From the NCBI RefSeq assembly GCF_900102965.1, contig NZ_FNGM01000010.1, positions 124,001-188,000 of the forward strand: 64,000 nucleotides of DNA, written 5' to 3'. A model generated the notes under the pieces. It saw nothing but the letters and a program-made list of their open reading frames with translations, had not been told where the DNA came from and made no database searches. The translations under genes were made by a program, and so were the position numbers. The DNA is from Paenibacillus jilunlii (GTDB taxonomy: Bacteria > Bacillota > Bacilli > Paenibacillales > Paenibacillaceae). Position 1 is the first letter of the stretch, and the number at the start of each line of letters is the position of its first letter. This document shows, piece by piece, positions 42,322 through 49,745 of this stretch.

Positions 42322-42978
42322 TTGTATATGCCGGTTCACTGGTTTGAGAGACTTTTTAGGCACCGGGGAGTCATGTGGCTGCTCTTTATTGTGAATTTCC
42401 TCGGAACGATTTACGGGTACATATGGTATGGCAATCAACTGGAATTTACCGCGGACAATTATCCCTCATGGCTGCTTCCTTTTGTTCCGGACAGCCCGAC
42501 TGCGAGCTTGTTTTTTACGCTTGCCTTGCTGCTGCTGCTCTATCCTCCAAAAGGGATCAAAGGAACGCTCGTACGCGAGCTGATTGAGGCGCTGGCGGTG
42601 GTTACATCCGTGAAATATGGCATTTGGGCGGTCAGCATCATTTTTGCCGGCGGGTACCAGGGAGATACGGTGAGCTGGAGAGACTGGATGCTGGTGGTTT
42701 CGCACACCGGAATGGCGGTTGAGGCACTGATCTACGCCCGGTTTTTCTCCTTCCGCAGAATGCTTCCCATGGCATTATTCTGGGCATTTGCCAATGACAT
42801 GGTGGATTACTCGCAGGGTGTTTTTCCCTGGCTGCCGGATGTCCTGGAGGATAATGTGAATGAAGTCCAGTATTTCACTATCGGCTTAACCTTCCTGAGC
42901 ACTGCTGCGGCTTGGTTGTCCGGGGGAAGGTCCAGAAGGGCTGAGCGGCTGGACAGGCAGCCTATTAGACAACGCTGA
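42322..42978 (+). CDS. DUF1405 membrane protein (YpjA-like)
   Basis: A 218-residue integral membrane protein with about five or six hydrophobic segments, for example GVMWLLFIVNFLGTIYGYIW and SLFFTLALLLLLYP. Conserved-looking polar residues are in NQLEFTADNYPSWL and WAFANDMVDYSQGVFPWLP. It fits DUF1405, found after qcrC in Bacillus (ypjA); no function is established. The start is TTG 42322 (GGGAGGT 5-6 nt upstream) or ATG 42328. A patch of degenerate 30-nt repeats follows. Confidence 0.8.
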   Translation: MYMPVHWFERLFRHRGVMWLLFIVNFLGTIYGYIWYGNQLEFTADNYPSWLLPFVPDSPTASLFFTLALLLLLYPPKGIKGTLVRELIEALAVVTSVKYGIWAVSIIFAGGYQGDTVSWRDWMLVVSHTGMAVEALIYARFFSFRRMLPMALFWAFANDMVDYSQGVFPWLPDVLEDNVNEVQYFTIGLTFLSTAAAWLSGGRSRRAERLDRQPIRQR

Positions 42979-42990
42979 CAGGCTTGGCAG

Positions 42991-43110
42991 CTCTATGGAA
43001 GGGTGAGAGGCTTGGAGCCTTGTCGAACGTGTTGAGGATCCGGTAGCTCCAGCTGGACATTGAAAGACCCGTTGGTCCTGGTTGGAACATTGAAAGGCCC
43101 GGTAGCCCTG
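42991..43110 (+). repeat. Four degenerate tandem repeats of about 30 nt
   Basis: Units share tggaa-N3-TGAAAGG-ccc-GGTAGCCCTG in varying form, with unit anchors near 42996, 43023, 43054 and 43083 (27-31 nt apart). They lie between the ypjA-like and ypjB genes and are non-coding. Confidence 0.6.
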
Positions 43111-43180
43111 TTTTGGAAAGCTCACTGGCTGTTCTAACTCTTGTCCTCCTGCCATACATTTAGGGTAGGAGGGATGTCTC

Positions 43181-44080
43181 ATGCCGCGCAGGAGATATGT
43201 TGTGCTGACAGGATTGATGTTGTGCTGGCTGCTGGCCGGTATGAATGCAGGTGTAGTTCACGCGGATGCTAAGGCAGCTGTTCAAGGGGCAGGCGGGGAA
43301 GTTACAGTCCAGGCCGGGAGTTCAGCAACCAGTCTCGCACCGGCGCTTACCGGCAGAAATGCTGCCCAGCGGCTGGATGAAGCGGCGGAGGCTCTGTATG
43401 GTTATGTGCTTGAAGGTGACGTGATGAAGGCAAGACAGGAGAGTGAGAAGGTTTCACGGATTTTTGTCTCCTCTTCATTTGAAGGCCTGACTTCTGTGGA
43501 AGGAATTAATGCGTTGTCTGATGTCATTATCGACTTGAAGGCGACGTTGGCGGCTGCGCAGATTCAGCCGGAACAATGGGAGGCAGCTGCAGCCAAGCTC
43601 CGGCTAGCCGCCAACAGTCTCAACCATCCGCGCCAGCCGATGTGGCTGCAATATTACAAGCTGATCCGCGAGGATCTGAACGATATGGAGCAGAGCGCTG
43701 CCGCAAATGATCTCAAAGGCTGGCAGAACACGCTGGAACGCCTGCAGAGCCGGTACGACAACATCCGGCCTGCGGTTATCATTTCCCGGCCGCCGGAAAC
43801 GGTCAATGCCTTTGATTCCTGGCTGTCCTATGCAGCAGGAATCCCTGCATCTTCACAGCCGGTGGGCCGCACCCGTCTTCTAGAGATTGTCTCCTACGGG
43901 CAGGATGCAGCCCGGGTGATGTTCGGCAAAGAACGGGATGAGCCGGCCTTGACCCTCCCGCTGGCCGAGCAGGGATATGGAGCTTGGGGCCTGCTGGCCG
44001 GAGGATTCATCATTGCCGCCTTAGCCTACGCTGCGTTCCGCAAGTATCGCGGTGAGAATGAGGATTGGAAGCCGGTATAG
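43181..44080 (+). CDS. ypjB: Sporulation protein YpjB
   Basis: A 299-residue exported, membrane-anchored protein. It has an N-terminal signal helix (LTGLMLCWLLAGMNAGVVHA), a long helical domain including RLDEAAEALYGYVLEGDVMKA and WLQYYKLIREDLNDME, and a C-terminal membrane helix (LLAGGFIIAALAYAAF) before a short basic tail. Type and position match YpjB, a sporulation-associated protein whose exact role is not settled. The ATG follows AGGAGGGATGTCTC. Confidence 0.85.
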   Translation: MPRRRYVVLTGLMLCWLLAGMNAGVVHADAKAAVQGAGGEVTVQAGSSATSLAPALTGRNAAQRLDEAAEALYGYVLEGDVMKARQESEKVSRIFVSSSFEGLTSVEGINALSDVIIDLKATLAAAQIQPEQWEAAAAKLRLAANSLNHPRQPMWLQYYKLIREDLNDMEQSAAANDLKGWQNTLERLQSRYDNIRPAVIISRPPETVNAFDSWLSYAAGIPASSQPVGRTRLLEIVSYGQDAARVMFGKERDEPALTLPLAEQGYGAWGLLAGGFIIAALAYAAFRKYRGENEDWKPV

Positions 44081-44471
44081 AGCTGCTGAAGTGAGGCGTG
44101 GAGAACGGAAGCAAGCCTGTCTTATATCTTATCAGGCGCTGCCCGGCCCAAGGGGATAACAACGGCAGGACTCAGAACAGTCATCCGCAGTGGAAAAAGT
44201 ATCACTAATATAACTCATTTGTCTTATGGAAGTTCTTATGTGGGAAAAAGCACCACTATTTCAGCAGAAAGTGGCGGTATAGGATGAATATGCATGAATT
44301 AAGTATACAAATTCCAACTAAAACCTTACGAAGCCAGGATTTCAGCTAATTAGTTTTACTTTTTCCACTTAGCTTTAGTTCCTTAGGAGCTTTAGTGTAC
44401 TTTAAGCTTTCAACTGTAATAAAGAGTTCCGCGGTGAGCCGGATATTGAGGCGTATAGCGAGTCCAAAAAT
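44081..44471. repeat. Intergenic region with GTGGAAAAAG-type inverted repeats
   Basis: About 390 nt without a gene. GTGGAAAAAG occurs at 44190-44199 and a variant TGGGAAAAAG at 44241-44250, followed by caccacta. The reverse complement CTTTTTCCAC is at 44359-44368. The same motif recurs at 61279-61465, suggesting a dispersed repeat family. Confidence 0.55.
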
Positions 44472-44526
44472 AAAAAAAAGACTGGTCAAACCTGCAGAGG
44501 ATTCTGCAAGTAGGCGCAGTCTTTTT
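44472..44526 (-). terminator. Terminator of the YitT-family gene
   Basis: Stem aaaaagactg / cagtcttttt with an inner tgcag/ctgca stem. On the minus strand it ends in TTTTTTTT. It lies directly downstream of the minus-strand gene. Confidence 0.85.
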
Positions 44527-44553
44527 GTCGTAGACTTGAACGCTCATCACTGG

Positions 44554-45429
44554 TCAGGTCTGCCGGAAGCCCTCGCCATGGACATCGTGGACGTCACTGA
44601 TGATGACGAATGCCTTGGCATCAACCGACTTGACCAACTGGCTCAGCCGGCGGATTTCCTGTCTGGAGACTACGCAGTATACCATATACTTGGCCTGCTT
44701 GGAGTAAGCGCCGATGGCTGGAATCAGAGTTACCCCCCGGTCCATTTCTGCTGTGATGAGATCAGCGATCTGCGGGGCGTCGTCACTGATAATCGTAAAG
44801 GCTTTGGCGGCATAGGCGCCCTCTTGAATGAAATCGATGACACGGGAAGAAATAAAGACAGCCACCAGAGTGTAAAGTATCTTTTCGCGGGGAATATAGA
44901 GCAGTGAAGCGCCTATAATGATAACGTCGACGGCCAATATAATCTGCCCCATGCTCCAACCGAACTTGCGGCCGAGAATTCGGGCAACAATATCTACTCC
45001 GCCCGTAGTGCCCCCGAAACGGAACACGATGCCCAGTCCCAGACCGAGCGTAACCCCGGCATATAATGAAGCGAGAATAAAATCATGCTCGGTGCTGAAG
45101 GTGACGATCCAGCCGGCATCGATCATCCGCTCGAACAGCCAGAGAAAAAGGGACAACGCGCCGATCCCGACACCCGTGTAAGCAATCTGGCGTGCGCCAA
45201 GCACCTTCCAGCCCAGCAGAAAAAGGGGAAGGTTAAGCAGCAGTGTGGTTAAGAAGATGGGGATGTTAAAAGCATAGTTGAGCAGGATGGTTATCCCGGT
45301 TACGCCGCCCTCCATCAGCTGGTTGGGTACGATGAAATAGAGCAGGCCAAAAGCGTATACGGCGGCTCCCAGCATAATCGGTGCTGCCGTTTTGACAATA
45401 GTGGAAGCTACTTTGGAAGATGAATTCAT
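44554..45429 (-). CDS. YitT family membrane protein (DUF161/DUF2179)
   Basis: A 291-residue protein with five or six N-terminal membrane helices (for example IMLGAAVYAFGLLYFIVPNQLMEGGVTG, GTTGGVDIVARIL) and a C-terminal cytosolic DUF2179 domain (AFTIISDDAPQIADLITAE, YMVYCVVSRQEIRRL). The family is proposed to act in transport, but its substrate is unknown. It is the equivalent of B. subtilis ypjC between ypjB and ypjD, but here it is on the opposite strand. Confidence 0.9.
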   Translation of the reverse strand: MNSSSKVASTIVKTAAPIMLGAAVYAFGLLYFIVPNQLMEGGVTGITILLNYAFNIPIFLTTLLLNLPLFLLGWKVLGARQIAYTGVGIGALSLFLWLFERMIDAGWIVTFSTEHDFILASLYAGVTLGLGLGIVFRFGGTTGGVDIVARILGRKFGWSMGQIILAVDVIIIGASLLYIPREKILYTLVAVFISSRVIDFIQEGAYAAKAFTIISDDAPQIADLITAEMDRGVTLIPAIGAYSKQAKYMVYCVVSRQEIRRLSQLVKSVDAKAFVIISDVHDVHGEGFRQT

Positions 45430-45586
45430 GTAATCCCTCGCCTGGCCCGTTTAGGGCATAGTGTATTGGTATCCTTTATTCTGGATTTTCCTTATATTCT
45501 AAAAAAGATTTGTCTTCAAAACGTCTTTACGATAACATAGGGGCAAACAGAAGGCAAGATCATACAGGGGGGCAGAGAAACAAATT

Positions 45587-45916
45587 ATGGATAAAAGTCT
45601 TGGTGACATACAGCGTGAAGTCGATGCGTATATCTCACAATTCAAAGAAGGTTACTTCAGCCCGCTCTCCATGCTGGCCCGGATGTCGGAGGAGGTAGGC
45701 GAGCTTGCCCGGGAAGTCAACCATCAATTTGGCGAAAAACCCAAAAAAGTGGATGAGGCAGAAAATTCGATTGAGCTTGAACTGGGAGATATTTTGTTCA
45801 TTACCGTTTGCTTCGCCAATTCACTGGGGATTGATCTAACGGAGGCTCACAATAAAGTGATGCACAAGTTCAATACCCGCGATGCCGGTCGGTGGACTCC
45901 TAAAAACACCGATTAG
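45587..45916 (+). CDS. MazG-type nucleotide pyrophosphohydrolase (YpjD-like)
   Basis: Cytoplasmic house-cleaning enzyme hydrolysing (d)NTPs to monophosphate and pyrophosphate. It has 109 residues. The Mg-binding pattern EEVGELAREVN then ELGDILFITVCFAN gives the ExxE ... ExxD set of the MazG fold. The N terminus MDKSLGDIQREVDAYISQFK parallels Bacillus YpjD. It begins the conserved ypjD-TPR-dapB-mgsA-bsh run. Divergent from the YitT gene. Confidence 0.93.
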   Translation: MDKSLGDIQREVDAYISQFKEGYFSPLSMLARMSEEVGELAREVNHQFGEKPKKVDEAENSIELELGDILFITVCFANSLGIDLTEAHNKVMHKFNTRDAGRWTPKNTD

Positions 45917-45975
45917 GTTTCTATAACATATGCTGTACCAAACGAACGGGATTTAGCCGTGAGGATGGTGGGCAA

Positions 45976-46497
45976 ATGAATCATAACGACTATGTCAGAG
46001 CGGCATACCGCTCTATACTCCGCAGTGACTTCGATGAGGCAATCACATTGTTCGAAAAGGCAATTGCTGCCAGTCCGGACGATGCCGAGGTAAGGTACCG
46101 CTGCTCTATAACCTATGCCCGAAGCGGCATGCTGGTTAAAGCGCTGGATCATGCCCGGGCGGCAGTGAAGCTGGACGGAGGGAAACCGGAGTATCAGCTC
46201 CACCTGCAGCATTTGCAGGCGTTACAATTAGTACAGGAGGCCAAAAAGCTCCTGGAGGATGAAGTTACGGGTGCCCGTAACCCGTATCATCCGGTTACCT
46301 TATTGAAGGAAGCAATAGCTCTAGACCCCTTGTACGGGGATGCCTATGTTTGGCTTGCCATCGCACACAGCCGGATGAATGAGCATGTGCAGGCAATAGC
46401 CGCGCTAAAAGAAGTGATGTCGCTGCATCCTGATGATACCGGGCTGCGGGAGCTTATGAAGGACCTTCAGAAATCGTTGCAAAAATATATTCAGTAA
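45976..46497 (+). CDS. Tetratricopeptide-repeat protein
   Basis: A 173-residue protein made of TPR-like helix pairs: ILRSDFDEAITLFEKAIAAS, AEVRYRCSITYARSGMLVKAL, and GDAYVWLAIAHSRMNEHVQA. TPR domains mediate protein contacts; the partner is unknown. It lies between mazG and dapB in the same orientation with short gaps, an arrangement I do not recall from Bacillus, where ypjD runs straight to dapB. GAGGATGG precedes the ATG. Confidence 0.82.
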   Translation: MNHNDYVRAAYRSILRSDFDEAITLFEKAIAASPDDAEVRYRCSITYARSGMLVKALDHARAAVKLDGGKPEYQLHLQHLQALQLVQEAKKLLEDEVTGARNPYHPVTLLKEAIALDPLYGDAYVWLAIAHSRMNEHVQAIAALKEVMSLHPDDTGLRELMKDLQKSLQKYIQ

Positions 46498-46529
46498 TTT
46501 GGAACCAGTGAAAGCGAGGAGGAATAAGG

Positions 46530-47333
46530 GTGAAGGCCAAGATCAGAGTTATCGTCTCCGGTGCAGGAGGCAGAATGGGCAAAGAAGTTGTGAAGCTGGT
46601 ACTGCAGGATGAAGAACTGGAGCTGGCAGCTGCTGTAGACCGTTCGTCAAGCGGCAGTGATGCCGGCCGTCTGGTTGGATTGGAAGAATGCGGCATTGTG
46701 GTTGTATCTGATTTGGAAACTGCCCTGGCGGAGAGCGGCGGCGAGGTTCTCGTGGATTTTACCACCCCGCAGTCGGCCTACCCCAATACACTGCTTGCCA
46801 TAAAATATGGAGTGCGTCCGGTAATCGGTACTACCGGGTTCTCTCCGGAGCAGATTACTGAGTTGGACAAGCAATGCCAGGAACGGGGAATCGGAGGGCT
46901 CATTGCCCCCAACTTCTCGATCGGAGCCATTCTGATGATGAAGTTTGCAGCCCAGGCTGCAAAATATTTTCCGCATCTGGAAATTATCGAATACCATGGG
47001 GACCAGAAGCTGGATGCTCCTTCAGGTACGGCCATTAAAACGGCAGAGATGATTTCTGAGGTACGGCAGGAGCTGCGGCAAGGCAATCCGAAGGAAGAGG
47101 AAGTGATTGAGGGTGCGCGCGGCGGCTATTATAACGGGTTCCGAATTCACAGCGTCCGGCTTCCGGGTGTTTTTGCCCAGGAAGAAGTGGTTTTTGGCGG
47201 GTATGGGCAATCCCTAAAAATCCGTCATGACTCCTATGAGCGGGCAGGCTATATGCCCGGTGTCAAAATGGGAGTCCAGAAGGTGATGGGCTACACCGGA
47301 TTGATTTATGGTTTTGAGCATTTTATTGAATAA
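46530..47333 (+). CDS. dapB: 4-hydroxy-tetrahydrodipicolinate reductase
   Basis: NAD(P)H-dependent step of lysine and diaminopimelate synthesis. It has 267 residues. The nucleotide site is SGAGGRMGKEVVKL; GTTGFSPEQ and NFSIGAILMM are typical. The catalytic region reads IEYHGDQKLDAPSGTAIKTA: the first His and the Lys are kept, while the second His of the usual HH pair is Gly. The GTG start has AGGAGG 8 nt upstream. mgsA follows. Confidence 0.96.
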   Translation: MKAKIRVIVSGAGGRMGKEVVKLVLQDEELELAAAVDRSSSGSDAGRLVGLEECGIVVVSDLETALAESGGEVLVDFTTPQSAYPNTLLAIKYGVRPVIGTTGFSPEQITELDKQCQERGIGGLIAPNFSIGAILMMKFAAQAAKYFPHLEIIEYHGDQKLDAPSGTAIKTAEMISEVRQELRQGNPKEEEVIEGARGGYYNGFRIHSVRLPGVFAQEEVVFGGYGQSLKIRHDSYERAGYMPGVKMGVQKVMGYTGLIYGFEHFIE

Positions 47334-47348
47334 ACGGGGGAGAACATC

Positions 47349-47771
47349 ATGTTGAAAATCGCATTTATCGCGCATGACCGGAAAAAAGATGAAATGGTTA
47401 ATTTTGTGACTGCCTATGAGCATGTATTTGTCGGGCATCAGCTGTATTCAACCGGAACTACGGGCCAACGTATTATGGAAGTGACAAATCTCTCTATCCA
47501 CCGCTACATGTCAGGGCCGCTTGGCGGGGATCAGCAGATCGGCTCAATGGTGGCGACGGACGAGCTGGATCTGATTATTTTTCTGCGTGATCCACTCATG
47601 GCACAGCCTCATGAACCGGATATTACAGCACTGCTTCGTCTTTGTGACGTCTACGGTATCCCGGTGGCAACTAATATTGCCACAGCCGAGATTCTGGTCA
47701 AAGCGATCGACCGGGGCGATTTCGCCTGGCGTGAGCTTGTACATAAGTATAAGCCGGGTGTGGATGAATGA
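47349..47771 (+). CDS. mgsA: Methylglyoxal synthase
   Basis: Converts dihydroxyacetone phosphate to methylglyoxal and phosphate. It has 140 residues. IAFIAHDRKKDEMV, STGTTGQRIME, MSGPLGGDQQIG (with the catalytic Asp) and IIFLRDPLMAQPHEPD are present. It overlaps bshB1 by 4 nt. The link to bacillithiol genes makes sense because bacillithiol helps to detoxify methylglyoxal. Confidence 0.97.
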   Translation: MLKIAFIAHDRKKDEMVNFVTAYEHVFVGHQLYSTGTTGQRIMEVTNLSIHRYMSGPLGGDQQIGSMVATDELDLIIFLRDPLMAQPHEPDITALLRLCDVYGIPVATNIATAEILVKAIDRGDFAWRELVHKYKPGVDE

Positions 47772-48487
47772 AGCTGGACATTCTTGTATTCGGTGCGCAT
47801 GCTGACGATGCGGAAATCGGCATGGCCGGAACCATTGCCAAACATACGGCTGCAGGATTTAAGGTCGGCTTGTGTGATTTGACCGCAGCAGAGATGTCTT
47901 CAAACGGAACGGTGGAGCGCCGTAAAATGGAGGCTCAGCAGGCTGCCGATCTCCTTGGTGTTTCCACTCGGACGAATCTGGGATTGCCGGACCGGGGATT
48001 ATATATGACAGAGGAACATCTGGCGGCAGTGACGCTGGAAATCCGCAAGTTTGCTCCAGATATCGTATTTGCCCCTTATTGGGAAGACCGGCATCCGGAT
48101 CATATCGCCTGCAGCAAGCTGGTGGAAGAAGCGGTTTTCAATGCCAAGCTGCGCAAGTATATGCCGGACAAGCCTGCTGTCCCTGCGCCACAGCTGTATT
48201 TTTATTTCATTAATGATCTGGGGCGTACTGACCTTATTGTGGATGTGACCGGGCAATACAGCCTTAAGGAGCAGGCACTGTCCTGCTACCGCTCTCAATT
48301 TGAGAAAAACCCCGGGGAGGACGTAGTATCCACTCCTTTAAATGAAGGATATATCGAACGTGTCCGCTCCAGAGATATGCTGCTTGGACAGCGGCGGCTG
48401 ATTCCTTACGCAGAAGGCTTTGCGAGCAAAGTTCCACACACCGTAGAGCTGTTCAGCACACCGCATAAGCAGGCTCAAGTTCGATAA
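47768..48487 (+). CDS. bshB1: Bacillithiol biosynthesis deacetylase BshB1
   Basis: Zn-dependent N-acetylglucosaminyl-malate deacetylase, second step of bacillithiol synthesis. It has 239 residues of the LmbE/PIG-L family. The zinc and catalytic motif GAHADDAEIGM is near residue 9, and the second His motif is DRHPDH. It overlaps mgsA by ATGA. A gap of 86 nt with a possible promoter separates it from bshA. Confidence 0.96.
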   Translation: MKLDILVFGAHADDAEIGMAGTIAKHTAAGFKVGLCDLTAAEMSSNGTVERRKMEAQQAADLLGVSTRTNLGLPDRGLYMTEEHLAAVTLEIRKFAPDIVFAPYWEDRHPDHIACSKLVEEAVFNAKLRKYMPDKPAVPAPQLYFYFINDLGRTDLIVDVTGQYSLKEQALSCYRSQFEKNPGEDVVSTPLNEGYIERVRSRDMLLGQRRLIPYAEGFASKVPHTVELFSTPHKQAQVR

Positions 48488-48489
48488 TC

Positions 48490-48518
48490 TTTATTAAATG
48501 GTCATAAACCACTATAAT
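48490..48518 (+). promoter_or_regulatory. Possible promoter before bshA
   Basis: A weak TTTATT (48490-48495), a 17-nt spacer and TATAAT (48513-48518), 55 nt before the bshA start. Confidence 0.5.
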
Positions 48519-48573
48519 AAATTCATATCATTACACTCAGTAATGAACTTAGTCTTACAAAGGGGACGGAGCG

Positions 48574-49731
48574 ATGGACCGTTTAAAAATAGGCATCACC
48601 TGTTATCCGTCTCTTGGCGGCTCGGGTGTTGTAGCGACGGAACTGGGCAAGCTTTTGGCCGAAAAGGGCCATGAGGTCCATTTTATTACACATAGTATCC
48701 CGTTTCGCTTAGGAACGTTTCAGAAGAACATTTTTTATCATGAGGTGGAGGTTAACGATTATTACGTCTTCCGTTACCCGCCTTATGATCTGGCACTGGC
48801 GACCAAAATGGCCCAGGTAGCCAAAATGGTGGGACTGGACCTGTTCCATGTCCATTATGCCGTGCCGCATGCAGTATGCGCATATCTCGCCAAGCAGATG
48901 CTGGGCAATGATATCAAGGTGGTGACTACCCTGCACGGAACCGACATTACGGTTCTAGGACAGGATGAGTCGTTGAAGGACCTGATCCGGCTGGGTATCA
49001 ACGAGAGCGATGCGGTGACAGCGGTTTCGCAGGATCTCATCAAGGAGACGCGCAAGGTGCTGGATATCACCCGGGAAATTGACCTCACTTATAATTTTGT
49101 CGACAAACGTGTGTATTATCCCCGGGATGTGACTGATCTGCGCGGGGATTTTGCGGAACCTCATGAGAAAATTTTAATGCATATCAGCAACTTCCGGCCG
49201 GTTAAGCGGGTATCGGATGTGGTCGATATTTTTGCAAAAGTGAGCCAAGAGCTTCCTTCACGGCTGCTGCTGGTGGGGGAAGGGCCGGAGCTGCCCAAAA
49301 TCCAGGCGAAGATCTGTGAAATGGGGCTGGAGGACAAGGTTCGTTTCCTCGGCAAGCAGGATGAGATCGCCCAGGTGATTTCCTTGGCGGACTTGCTGCT
49401 GCTGCCGTCGGAGAAGGAAAGCTTTGGTCTGGTGGCGCTGGAAGCGATGGCTTGCGGGGTTCCGACCATCGGTTCGGAGGCCGGAGGCATTCCTGAACTG
49501 ATCCAACATGGCAAAACCGGATTTTTGGCCCCGATTGGCGATACGGCAACAATGGCGAAGTATGCTGTAAAGCTGTTGTCTGATCCCCTGATGGAGGAGC
49601 AGTTCAGAAAAGCGTGTCTGATCCGTTCCTGTAATGATTTCAGCAGAGATGTGATCACCAATCAATATGAAGATATCTATTACCGGGTGCTTGGCTGCAA
49701 GGTGCATGGTCTGGATACAATCCAGAGGTAG
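48574..49731 (+). CDS. bshA: N-acetyl-alpha-D-glucosaminyl L-malate synthase BshA
   Basis: GT4-family glycosyltransferase, first step of bacillithiol synthesis: joins UDP-GlcNAc and L-malate. It has 385 residues. The N-terminal GSGVVATELGKLLAEKGHEVHFI and HVHYAVPHAV belong to the acceptor domain; SNFRPVKRVSDV, LLVGEGPE and the C-terminal SEKESFGLVALEAMACGVP form the nucleotide-sugar site. AAAGGGGACGG precedes the ATG. Confidence 0.97.
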   Translation: MDRLKIGITCYPSLGGSGVVATELGKLLAEKGHEVHFITHSIPFRLGTFQKNIFYHEVEVNDYYVFRYPPYDLALATKMAQVAKMVGLDLFHVHYAVPHAVCAYLAKQMLGNDIKVVTTLHGTDITVLGQDESLKDLIRLGINESDAVTAVSQDLIKETRKVLDITREIDLTYNFVDKRVYYPRDVTDLRGDFAEPHEKILMHISNFRPVKRVSDVVDIFAKVSQELPSRLLLVGEGPELPKIQAKICEMGLEDKVRFLGKQDEIAQVISLADLLLLPSEKESFGLVALEAMACGVPTIGSEAGGIPELIQHGKTGFLAPIGDTATMAKYAVKLLSDPLMEEQFRKACLIRSCNDFSRDVITNQYEDIYYRVLGCKVHGLDTIQR

Positions 49732-49745
49732 GGAGTGCTTGAACT

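Noticed and set aside
44395..44907. A 170-residue plus-strand frame opposite the YitT gene
   Set aside because: Most of it is antisense to the clear DUF2179 domain and the terminator of the YitT gene.
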